In this document: piece after piece, positions 1 to 7,746 of the stretch
Layout of the letters: each line of letters begins with the position of its first letter
Position numbering within the stretch: the stretch's first letter is position 1
Assembly: GCA_021325385.1 (NCBI GenBank)
Contig: JAJPHH010000032.1
Coordinates: 1-64,000 of the forward strand
Direction of reading: 5' to 3'
Length of the DNA stretch: 64,000 nt
DNA from: Alphaproteobacteria bacterium
GTDB taxonomy: Bacteria; Pseudomonadota; Alphaproteobacteria; Rhizobiales; Beijerinckiaceae
Notes under the pieces: generated by a model
Told to the model about the DNA's origin: nothing
The model's database searches: none
The model's input: only the letters and a program-made list of their open reading frames with translations
Translations under genes and position numbers: made by a program

Positions 1-1
1 C

Positions 2-103
2 TACGCCGCGCCGGTGCAGATGATCGCCTATCACACCGCCGTGCTCATGGGCAAAGACGCCGACCAGCCGCGGAACCTCGCCAAGTCGGTCACCGTGGAG
101 TAG
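2..103 (+). CDS. glmS: Glutamine--fructose-6-phosphate aminotransferase, C-terminal fragment (5' end outside window)
   Basis: Frame 2 reads [33 protein letters not shown], matching the conserved GlmS C-terminus ([21 protein letters not shown]). Not in the ORF track because it is partial. Confidence 0.93.
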   Translation, partial: YAAPVQMIAYHTAVLMGKDADQPRNLAKSVTVE

Positions 104-151
104 GGCGGCCGCGCTCCTTTTGGGCGCTTGCGCTTCGAATGCAGCCTCGTA

Positions 152-182
152 TTGCAAAACGCGTTACGGCGCCTTATAAGGC
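152..182 (+). promoter_or_regulatory. Candidate sigma70 promoter with the -10 inside a perfect palindrome (possible antitoxin operator)
   Basis: TTGCAA (152-157), 17-nt spacer, TATAAG (175-180). The -10 lies within the perfect 12-bp palindrome GCCTTATAAGGC (171-182), just upstream of the ATG at 198. Confidence 0.6.
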
Positions 183-197
183 CTATCGGAGGCTCAT

Positions 198-503
198 ATG
201 CGTCGGACGGCTGCGCGAAAAAAAGAATATCCGCTTTCAATGCGATTGCCTGAGTCGGATATTGCGATCATCGATCGGGCCGCGTCGCTGCGCGGTCGCT
301 CGCGTACCGATTTCATGCGCGACGCAGCGGTGCGTGCAGCCGAAGACGTATTGATGGAGACCTTGCCGATCCGAATGAGTCGAGCTGGCTTCAAAGCTTT
401 CATGAAAGCGTTGTCCGAACCAGCCGCGCCTGTGCCGGAACTGGTTGAGCTCTTCGAGCGCGCGGCGCCATGGGAGACGGGCGGTTCGAAGCCGGGGAAT
501 TGA
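198..503 (+). CDS. DUF1778 (TacA-type ribbon-helix-helix) antitoxin
   Basis: 101 aa; KKEYPLSMRLPESDIAIIDRAASLRGRSRTDFMRDAAVRAAE is DUF1778-like; GGAGG upstream; directly followed by a GNAT gene. Confidence 0.85.
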   Translation: MRRTAARKKEYPLSMRLPESDIAIIDRAASLRGRSRTDFMRDAAVRAAEDVLMETLPIRMSRAGFKAFMKALSEPAAPVPELVELFERAAPWETGGSKPGN

Positions 504-506
504 GGC

Positions 507-1004
507 TTGGCCATATCCGGCCCTGAGCCCTTGACCGCGGCGCACGACCTTGAAGGATTTTCTTGCGGCAAACCTTCGCTCGACCGGTGGCTCAAGACGC
601 GAGCGCTGTCCAATCAGGAGAAGGGCTTCACGGCCGTTCTCGTCGTCCACGAGGCGATGCGGGTCGTCGGCTATTACGGGCTTGCGCCGACGGCGATCGC
701 GCCAACCGTAATGCCGCGCTCCATTCGCACCGGGCAGCCGCCCGATCCAGTCCCGTGCCTGCTGCTCGGGCAGCTCGCGACGGATCAGAATTGGATTGGC
801 AAAGGCGTTGGTACGGGCCTGCTCAAACACGCGCTGCAACGCTGCGTCGCCGCGGCGAGCCTTATCGGCGGCCGAGCGCTGATCGTCACCGCGGTTGACC
901 TTGAAGCAGCGGCGTTCTGGCGGCGACGGGGCTTCGTTCCTTCGAAGGACGATCCGCTCGTCTTGTTCAGATCGATTGCGGACATTGCCGCATCGCTTCG
1001 GTGA
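507..1004 (+). CDS. GNAT-family N-acetyltransferase, TacT-like toxin
   Basis: 165 aa; F.CGKPSLDRWLKTRALSNQ and LLLGQLATDQNWIGKGVGTGLLKHAL are typical of TacT-like GNAT toxins paired with DUF1778. TTG start. Confidence 0.85.
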   Translation: MAISGPEPLTAAHDLEGFSCGKPSLDRWLKTRALSNQEKGFTAVLVVHEAMRVVGYYGLAPTAIAPTVMPRSIRTGQPPDPVPCLLLGQLATDQNWIGKGVGTGLLKHALQRCVAAASLIGGRALIVTAVDLEAAAFWRRRGFVPSKDDPLVLFRSIADIAASLR

Positions 1005-1029
1005 GCCGCCTTCTGCGCTTTGTCTCGCC

Positions 1030-2157
1030 TCACGCGTCCGGCAAGGCGTACACCGCGCAAGGCGACGCGATCCCGCGCAGCTCGTGCGCTCCGAGCGCGA
1101 TCAGCGGCGCCTCCGTCTCCGCGGCGAGCGCGCCCGACACAAGCACGGTCTTCTGCAGCGGCCGGCACAGACCCTCCAACCGGCTCACCAGATTGACGGC
1201 GGGGCCGATCGCGGTGAAATCGAGGCGGTCGGCGGCGCCGATATTGCCCCAGAGCATCTCGCCGAGATGCAAGGCGGCGCCGAAGGGCAGAGGCGGCAGG
1301 CCCTGCCGCTGTCGCTCCTTGTCGAGATGCGCCATGCCGAGGCGGGCGGCGGCGACGGCGCGCAACGCTGCGTCGCAAGCGCTGCGTGGCGCTCCGCCGG
1401 CGACCGGGAAGATCGCCAGCACGCCGTCGCCGATGAATTTCAGCACTTCTCCGCCAAAGGCGTGAACCGCGCCGGCGATGCGATCGAACCAAGCGTTGAG
1501 GGCGGCGATCACCAGGGCGGGCGGGTTGCTTTCGGAAAGCGCGGTGAAGCCGCGCAGATCGGCGTAGAGCAGGGCGGCTTGGATCGTCTCGCCGATATCG
1601 CGCCGCAACGGAGAAACCATCACCCGCGCCGCGCTGCGCCGGCCGAGATAGGCTTCGAGCGCCGCGCTCAATGTGGCCCGCGCCGCCAGCACGGCCAGCG
1701 GCGCCGCGGCGAAGCGCGCGGCTCGCCGCAGCTCGTCGACCTCCTCGGATGTGAACGGGCGCGGCCCGATCCAGCTCAGCGACGGGCCGTCGGGCCGAGG
1801 CCCGACACTGTCCTCATGCGCGCGGCCGGCGCCGATTCCAGCGAGCCAGCGTCGGCCGGAATCGTCGGATGAGCTCGCCTGGCGGGCGGCGAATCCGCCG
1901 GGCGCGAAGCCCAGAGCCTCGATGACCTCGCCGCTCTCCGCCCGCCACAGCCAGGCGCGTCGGGCGATGAGCGGGTGCGGAACGGCCAGCGTCAAGGCGC
2001 CGCCGGCGAGCGGCAAGCCGTCCGCTATCAGGTGGGCGCCGAGCTCCGCCAACAGCCTGTCGGCGCCCGGCGTCTCGCAAGCGGCGTCGACGAGCCAGGC
2101 GAGAGTCGAGGAGAGTCGCATGGCGCGATCATGGCGTTGACGCGCCGCGCTTGTCAC
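1030..2157 (-). CDS. Class III adenylate/guanylate cyclase
   Basis: Catalytic motifs LYADLRGFTALSE, EVLKFIGDGVLAIFP and DFTAIGPAVNLVSRLEGL. Start may be internal (MRLSST...). Confidence 0.88.
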   Translation of the reverse strand: MTSAARQRHDRAMRLSSTLAWLVDAACETPGADRLLAELGAHLIADGLPLAGGALTLAVPHPLIARRAWLWRAESGEVIEALGFAPGGFAARQASSSDDSGRRWLAGIGAGRAHEDSVGPRPDGPSLSWIGPRPFTSEEVDELRRAARFAAAPLAVLAARATLSAALEAYLGRRSAARVMVSPLRRDIGETIQAALLYADLRGFTALSESNPPALVIAALNAWFDRIAGAVHAFGGEVLKFIGDGVLAIFPVAGGAPRSACDAALRAVAAARLGMAHLDKERQRQGLPPLPFGAALHLGEMLWGNIGAADRLDFTAIGPAVNLVSRLEGLCRPLQKTVLVSGALAAETEAPLIALGAHELRGIASPCAVYALPDA

Positions 2158-2221
2158 GGCCTATCCTTGCGACCACATGCCTTCGCGCCGACGCGGCCTA
2201 GGAACAGCCGTGGAGGCCTTG

Positions 2222-2668
2222 ATGACTGACCCGCTCGTCGTTCGACGCGAGATCCGGATCGCGGCCCCGGCGGCCACGGTTTTCGCCTTCCTGACCGATC
2301 CGGAAAAGATCGTGAGCTGGGTGGGCGCCGAGGCGACGACCGAGCCGCAGCCGGGCGGGCTTTACCTCGTCAAAGGCAATGGCGTCGCGCGCGGCGCGTT
2401 CCGCGAAGTCGTCCCGGTCCACCGCCTCGCCTACAGCTTCGGCTGGGAGGGCAGCGCAGAGGCGCCGCCAGGATCGAGCCTGGTCGAGATCGATCTCGTC
2501 GAGCAGGACGGCGGCACATTGCTGCGTTTGACCCATAGCGGTCTTCCGAACGCATCGCAGTGCGCCAATCACGATCGGGGTTGGGCGCATTACCTGGATC
2601 GACTGGCCATGGCGTCCGCGGGCCGAAATCCCGGCGTCGATCGCGGCGTTCCGGCCGAGGAGCGATAG
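2222..2668 (+). CDS. SRPBCC (AHSA1/START-like) domain protein
   Basis: VRREIRIAAPAATVFAFLTDPEKIVSWVGAEATTEPQPGG...GG fold signature; ATG at 2222. Confidence 0.82.
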   Translation: MTDPLVVRREIRIAAPAATVFAFLTDPEKIVSWVGAEATTEPQPGGLYLVKGNGVARGAFREVVPVHRLAYSFGWEGSAEAPPGSSLVEIDLVEQDGGTLLRLTHSGLPNASQCANHDRGWAHYLDRLAMASAGRNPGVDRGVPAEER

Positions 2669-2719
2669 CCGAACCGCGCAAGCGCGGCGCTCAACCCGCC
2701 GTCGGCGGCGCGCGTCGGC

Positions 2720-3625
2720 TCATTGCTCCGATCTCGGCCAGGGGAAGAGCACGGAATGGGCCGAGGCGACTTGGCTCGCCGGCCGTCCCAAGCGGTCGGC
2801 CGGCCAATCAGAGCGATTCTCATGCGCCGGATCGCGCTCCACAGCCTTGCGGTACATGTGCCAGGTGGCGTGGCCCAACACCGGCATGATGACGACGAGG
2901 CCGAGGAAAAGCGGCAGCGAGCCGATCAATAAGAGAACGGCGATGGTCAGACCCCAGAGCGTCATGGCGGCGGGATTGCGCAGCACAGTCTTGACGGAAG
3001 CGCTCACCGCCGCCGCCGCGCCGACATCGCGGTCCAGCAGCAGCGGAAAAGCGACGACGCTGATCGAAAAGGCGAGGACGGCGAAGCAAAAGCCGATGAA
3101 GCAGCCGATCAGGATCAACGCCCAGCCGCGGCCGGAGGAGAAGACGTCGCCTAAAAACGCCGTATAGGATGCGGGCGGGATCGGGCCGAAGAGAAGCCCA
3201 TAGAGAACCTGCGCGGCGGCGACCCACAGCGCGAAAATGCAGAAGAGAACAAAGCCAAGGGCGATGATCGACGGAATCGACGGCGAGCGGATCACTGCGA
3301 AAGCATGCCGCCAGGACGTATCGAGGCCGATCTCGCGTCGCCGGCTCATCTCGTAAAGGCCGATCGCCGCGAACGGCCCGACCAAAGCAAAACCCGAAGC
3401 GAGCGGAAACAGGAGCTGCAACAGGTTTTCCTGGGACGTCAGATAGGCGAGGACCATGCCGCAGATCGGATAGACCAGCGTCAGGAACACGATATGGGAC
3501 GGCATGGCGCGGAAATCGTCAAACCCCTTGATCAGCGCGTCCTTGATGTCGCTCGGCGCGACCTTGCGGATGACGGGAAGGTCGGAGCCCAAAGCTTGGC
3601 CGACATAGACGTGAAAATTCGTCAT
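2720..3625 (-). CDS. DUF2189-family integral membrane protein
   Basis: IKDALIKGFDDFRAMPSHIVFLTLVYPICGMVLAYLTS...GFALVGPFAAIGLYEMSRRRE is DUF2189-like; several hydrophobic segments; start placed at the ATG with GGGAGG upstream. Confidence 0.85.
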   Translation of the reverse strand: MTNFHVYVGQALGSDLPVIRKVAPSDIKDALIKGFDDFRAMPSHIVFLTLVYPICGMVLAYLTSQENLLQLLFPLASGFALVGPFAAIGLYEMSRRREIGLDTSWRHAFAVIRSPSIPSIIALGFVLFCIFALWVAAAQVLYGLLFGPIPPASYTAFLGDVFSSGRGWALILIGCFIGFCFAVLAFSISVVAFPLLLDRDVGAAAAVSASVKTVLRNPAAMTLWGLTIAVLLLIGSLPLFLGLVVIMPVLGHATWHMYRKAVERDPAHENRSDWPADRLGRPASQVASAHSVLFPWPRSEQ

Positions 3626-3903
3626 GACCAATCCTCCCAGGCGTAACATTTCACTCCGCGAGAAAGCGGCGCCGGTTGAGGAAGGCGCGACGTCTCGCGG
3701 CGGCCTTGGCGTCGATCATGCTACGCCGCTCGGGCGGCTCTGTCATTCTGCGCCGCCAAAGCCGCACCCTCGTCTGACGAGGATTTGAACGCTCGCGCCG
3801 AGACGAAGGCCGGCCTCGGTTTCGCCAACAACTTCCGGCTCTGTCGAGCTTGGTGTAGTTTGGCGAGGCCGAGAGCGGGCGTCGGCAGGCTTGACGTCCG
3901 AGT

Positions 3904-4659
3904 GTGGTCATGACCCTTGCGCCGAACAAAATCGTCGAAAACGAACCCGCAATATCGGCCCGCAGTTTGGGCGTTCGAGTGCGGACCTGGTTCTTCACCG
4001 GCCTTGTCATTTTCGGCCCGGTCGCGGTCACGCTTTACATCGCCTGGTGGGCGGCCGATACGGTCGACAACTGGGTCAGGCCTCTCGTTCCCGCGCGCTA
4101 CTGGCCAGATTCCTATCTGCCCGTCCATGTGCCGGGCTTCGGCGTTGTCATCGCCTTCATCGGTTTGACCCTGCTCGGCTTCTTGACCGCGAACATCGCC
4201 GGGCGGACGTTGGTCAGAATTAGCGAGCGGCTGCTGCAGCGCATGCCGCTCGTGCGCGGCCTCTATCGCAGCGTCAAGCAGATTTTCGAGACCGTCTTCA
4301 CCCAGGGCGGGAGTCACTTTCGCCGAGTCGGCCTGGTCGAATTTCCGAAAGGGTGCTGGTCGCTGGTGTTCATTTCGGCCGAGCCGGCGCAGGTGATCGC
4401 CGGGGCGCTCCCGGCTGGCGAGCACATTTCGGTGTTTTTGCCGTGCACGCCCAATCCGACCACCGGCTTCTACTTTTTCGCGCCGGTGGAGGACGTGATC
4501 GAATTGCCGATCACGCCGGAAGACGCGGCCAAGCTGATCATGTCGGCTGGCCTGATCCAGCCCGAGGGGCAGGCCAGGCTGACGGCGATGGCGAAGGCGG
4601 CGAAAGAGTCCCGCGCCGCGCCCCACGCCGTGGTGACGAGCGGCGTCGGCGGCGAATGA
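3904..4659 (+). CDS. DUF502 domain membrane protein
   Basis: WFFTGLVIFGPVAVTLYIAWWAADTVDNWV and GLYRSVKQIFETVF; DUF502 pattern. Confidence 0.87.
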   Translation: MVMTLAPNKIVENEPAISARSLGVRVRTWFFTGLVIFGPVAVTLYIAWWAADTVDNWVRPLVPARYWPDSYLPVHVPGFGVVIAFIGLTLLGFLTANIAGRTLVRISERLLQRMPLVRGLYRSVKQIFETVFTQGGSHFRRVGLVEFPKGCWSLVFISAEPAQVIAGALPAGEHISVFLPCTPNPTTGFYFFAPVEDVIELPITPEDAAKLIMSAGLIQPEGQARLTAMAKAAKESRAAPHAVVTSGVGGE

Positions 4660-5510
4660 CTGGCGAGACCGGTCCGCAAACGGCGCCGGAGGCGCATTCT
4701 CTCACGGCCAAACTCGCCAATGGCGTCGCCATGCCGCGCGTCGGGCTTGGCGTCTATCTCGTCCCGCCCGGCCGCAAGGCGCGCGAGGCGGTCGCCGCCG
4801 CGCTCAAGCTCGGCTATCGCCATATCGACACGGCGCGGCTCTACGGCAACGAAGCCGATGTCGGCCAGGCCCTACGCGATAGCGGGCTGCCGCGCGACGA
4901 GTTGTTCGTCACGACCAAGCTGTGGAACGCGGATCACGGCTTCGAGCGGACGCTCGCCGCCTTCGACGAAAGCCGCGCGGCGCTTGGTTTTGAGACGGTC
5001 GATCTTTTTCTCCTCCATTGGCCTGTGCCGCGGCTGCGGAAGGATTCGTGGCGCGCCTTGGAGCGGCTCTACGACGAAGGCCGCGTCCGCGCGATCGGCG
5101 TCAGCAACTTCATGGTCCGTCACTTGGAGGAGTTGCTCGCCGGCGCGCGCATTGCGCCGATGGTCAATCAGATCGAGGTCCACCCGTTCTTTCAACAACG
5201 CGAAGTGCGGGCGTGGTGCGCGAAGCATAATATCGCCGTCGCCGCCTATTCGCCGCTGGCCAAGGGCGACGTCGCGCGCGATCCGACAATCCGGAAGGTC
5301 GCCGTGGAAGCGGGCGCGACGCCGGCGCAGGTCGCATTGGCTTGGGGCCTTCATCACGATCTGATCGTCTTGCCGAAATCCGTGCGGCTGGAACGGCAGA
5401 GGGAAAACCTCGCCGCGACGAAGATACGGCTGACGCCAGCGCAGATCGCCACGCTGGACGGCCTCGACCGCGGCCAGGTGACGGATTGGGATCCGCGCGA
5501 GGCCCCCTGA
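4656..5510 (+). CDS. Aldo/keto reductase
   Basis: LGYRHIDTARLYGNEADVGQALRDSG, VTTKLWNADH, LFLLHWPVP, AIGVSNFMVRHLEELL; ATGA overlap with the DUF502 gene. Upstream part of the longer track ORF is not coding. Confidence 0.93.
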   Translation: MTGETGPQTAPEAHSLTAKLANGVAMPRVGLGVYLVPPGRKAREAVAAALKLGYRHIDTARLYGNEADVGQALRDSGLPRDELFVTTKLWNADHGFERTLAAFDESRAALGFETVDLFLLHWPVPRLRKDSWRALERLYDEGRVRAIGVSNFMVRHLEELLAGARIAPMVNQIEVHPFFQQREVRAWCAKHNIAVAAYSPLAKGDVARDPTIRKVAVEAGATPAQVALAWGLHHDLIVLPKSVRLERQRENLAATKIRLTPAQIATLDGLDRGQVTDWDPREAP

Positions 5511-5551
5511 ACAATCGCCCGGAGCGGCTTAAATTTCGACCAGGCGGATTG

Positions 5552-5695
5552 CTACAACCACTTCCGCCAGCTCGGCGGCAGCAGGTCCGTCGGATAAGGG
5601 ATGTCAGAACCCATTGCGCGCATCAGGATGGCGAAGCCCCAATAGAGGAGCAACAGCGCCGCTCCAAACGCCACGACGGTTATTCGGCCGCTCAT
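5552..5695 (-). CDS. 47-aa putative single-pass membrane small protein (absent from ORF track)
   Basis: Minus-strand reading: MSGRITVVAFGAALLLLYWGFAILMRAMGSDIPYPTDLLPPSWRKWL*. GGAGGT lies 4 nt before the ATG and one hydrophobic helix is present. Confidence 0.6.
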   Translation of the reverse strand: MSGRITVVAFGAALLLLYWGFAILMRAMGSDIPYPTDLLPPSWRKWL

Positions 5696-5748
5696 TGCGA
5701 CCTCCGCGTCCGCCCATCGTTAAACTTCAGCCCGATGGTAAATTGAAA

Positions 5749-5775
5749 CTTATAAAGATCAATTTAATAGGTCAA
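5749..5775 (-). promoter_or_regulatory. Candidate promoter for the 47-aa ORF
   Basis: Minus strand TTGACC (5770-5775), 15-nt spacer, TATAAG (5749-5754) in a local AT-rich patch; the spacer is shorter than optimal. Confidence 0.35.
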
Positions 5776-6014
5776 TAAATGACCGCGCAAAAGCTGGGGA
5801 CGCGGCGCCAAGCTTGGCCGAGGAAGGAGAGCGGCTTGCCGATGAACACAGCGCGGAGCCGGCGGCGCGCCGCATGAGCTAAACACCGGCTGATCCGATT
5901 TGATAAAGCTTGAATCGTCGGCGGAGGCGACGGCTAAGCGTAGCCGCGACAAGCTGTTGACGCAGCGCATAAGTCTCTCAATCTCCCCCTGTCGCATCGA
6001 CAAGGGCGTTGCGT

Positions 6015-6248
6015 ATGTCGCGACTTATCCTGGAGGCCGAAAGAACGATCGCCGTCGCGCGTCGTTCGCGCAGCCGCGTGCTGAAGATTCTGGACGCGAT
6101 TGAAGACGCTCGGAGCTCGATCGCTCGCGCAGAAAAGCAAGGCGCGACCCATATCGTCCTTGCGCTGCCGTCGCTGACTTTACGCGAAGCCGTGATTGCG
6201 GGGGTCGCGCTCAATCTCAATCGCCGAGAGAGACGCGACTCGCGCTGA
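6015..6248 (+). CDS. Hypothetical small protein
   Basis: Open frame of 77 codons from ATG (MSRLILEAERTIAVARRSRSRVLKILDAIEDARSSIARAEKQGATHIVLALPSLTL...). Weak RBS and no recognised family. Confidence 0.3.
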   Translation: MSRLILEAERTIAVARRSRSRVLKILDAIEDARSSIARAEKQGATHIVLALPSLTLREAVIAGVALNLNRRERRDSR

Positions 6249-6513
6249 TCGGCCGCCGCACGTAAGCTTCCCTGTCGCGCAGCCGCCGTTTCGGCGGACT
6301 GTCAAACGCGAACACTCGTGCGAGCGAGCTTATTCGCTGGGCAGCGGCAATTCTTTATCGGCGCGATCCCGAGGAAAGTATCGATCGGCCGCTCTCGTCC
6401 GGCGAATAGAGGTCCGGGACAACGTGTTTATGCGCCTGCGGGAGATGACGCCGCCGGCGCGCTTGCGTGGAGAGAAATGCTCCCGCCGCGGCAAGCGCGA
6501 TCAGGGAGCATCG

Positions 6514-7698
6514 ATGATGAGCACGGTTGAACCTCTGCTCGACACGGTCGAAAGACGGTCGTTTCTCAAAACGCTCGGCGCAGCCGGCGCCGTACTCACT
6601 TCAGGCGCGCTTTCCGCGACCGCGTCTCGCGCCCAGGAGGAGAAAGAGGAGAATGGCGGCCTTTCGAGAGGCGACGCCGCGCTGCTGCGCTTCGCCGCCG
6701 CGGCCGAAATCATAGAAAGCGACATCTGGTTGCAATACGCCGAACTCGGCGGCGCTCAGGGCGCCGAGCTGCCCGCGCTGGCGGCGAAGCTCATCCCGAA
6801 TTATCCGCCGACGCCGACCGGCGGCAATCCCGCCTATATCAACGCTCTGCAGCAGCTCGATACGGATATGCCGCAATATATCAGCGACAATACCGAAGAC
6901 GAACTCTCGCACGAGGTCTTCCTCAACACGTATCTCGCGTTCAAAGGCAGCCAGGGCGTCAATCTGGACAAGTTCCGCACGCTGCCCAGCAGCCAAGCGA
7001 CCGGCGCGAACAAGAAGTTCGGCCGGCTGACGAATTTGACCCGCCTGAGCGTCGACACCTCATGGTGGACCCGCTACCGCAGTCGGGACAAAAATCCAGA
7101 TCTCGGCGACACATTTCTTCCCGCCATTCCGACGCTCATGCAAGGCAAACATACCGCTATTCCTCGCACCGACGGCGACGCCACGGCGGACAAGGGTAAT
7201 TTCATCCAAGCGGTGGCCAACACGGCGGGCTTTCACTTCGCCTGGATCGAGCAAGGCGGGACCAGCCTCTACGCGCAATTGGCGCAACGCGCCACCCATG
7301 TCGAAACGCTGCGCGTCTTGCTCAGCATCGGCGGTACGGAGATCTGTCACTTCCAGACCTGGCACGACAAGGCGGGCAACGCCGTGATCCTGGCCAATGT
7401 GATCGACCCGGTCACCAACGTATCGGTGATGTTTCCGGATCTGAATTCTGCGTCGCCTCCCCCTCCGCTCGTCCTGGAGGACTTGCAGACCAATCTCATC
7501 CTGCCGGAACCGACGGCGTTTCTGAGCCGGCAATTTCCGCCATGCTCCATCATTCGTCCAACCGAGACGAGGGGAGCGGCGATGGCGGCGGCCAAGGCGT
7601 TTATCGACGACGGGCTTTTTGACGGCCAGTCCGGAGAATTCTTCGAACTGTTGCAAGACTTGGCGTCGGATGCGGACGCCGCGCGGCGCGGCTTCTGA
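6514..7698 (+). CDS. Tat-exported ferritin-like domain protein
   Basis: Twin-arginine signal ERRSFLKTLGAAGAVLTSGALSATASRAQ, then a ferritin-like helical region (AAAEIIESDIWLQYAEL, ...TEDELSHEVFLNTYL, ...GTEICHFQTW). Start placed at the ATG ATG after GGGAG. Confidence 0.8.
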   Translation: MMSTVEPLLDTVERRSFLKTLGAAGAVLTSGALSATASRAQEEKEENGGLSRGDAALLRFAAAAEIIESDIWLQYAELGGAQGAELPALAAKLIPNYPPTPTGGNPAYINALQQLDTDMPQYISDNTEDELSHEVFLNTYLAFKGSQGVNLDKFRTLPSSQATGANKKFGRLTNLTRLSVDTSWWTRYRSRDKNPDLGDTFLPAIPTLMQGKHTAIPRTDGDATADKGNFIQAVANTAGFHFAWIEQGGTSLYAQLAQRATHVETLRVLLSIGGTEICHFQTWHDKAGNAVILANVIDPVTNVSVMFPDLNSASPPPPLVLEDLQTNLILPEPTAFLSRQFPPCSIIRPTETRGAAMAAAKAFIDDGLFDGQSGEFFELLQDLASDADAARRGF

Positions 7699-7710
7699 CG
7701 CGACGCGCCT

Positions 7711-7738
7711 CGGCGGGTCTGAAGATTCGGACCCGCCG
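7711..7738. terminator. Bidirectional hairpin between convergent genes
   Basis: CGGCGGGTC-tgaagattcg-GACCCGCCG, perfect 9-bp stem between the ends of the 7698 (+) and 7747 (-) genes. Confidence 0.65.
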
Positions 7739-7746
7739 ATTGCGCT

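Noticed and set aside
104-197. Possible Tn7-like insertion at attTn7 downstream of glmS
   Set aside because: No Tns genes or recognisable transposon ends in the window; only the location is suggestive.
5770-5784. GGTCA-ataaa-TGACC inverted repeat
   Set aside because: Short 5-bp arms in an AT-rich patch; better explained as part of the promoter candidate for the 47-aa ORF, and not enough for an operator claim.
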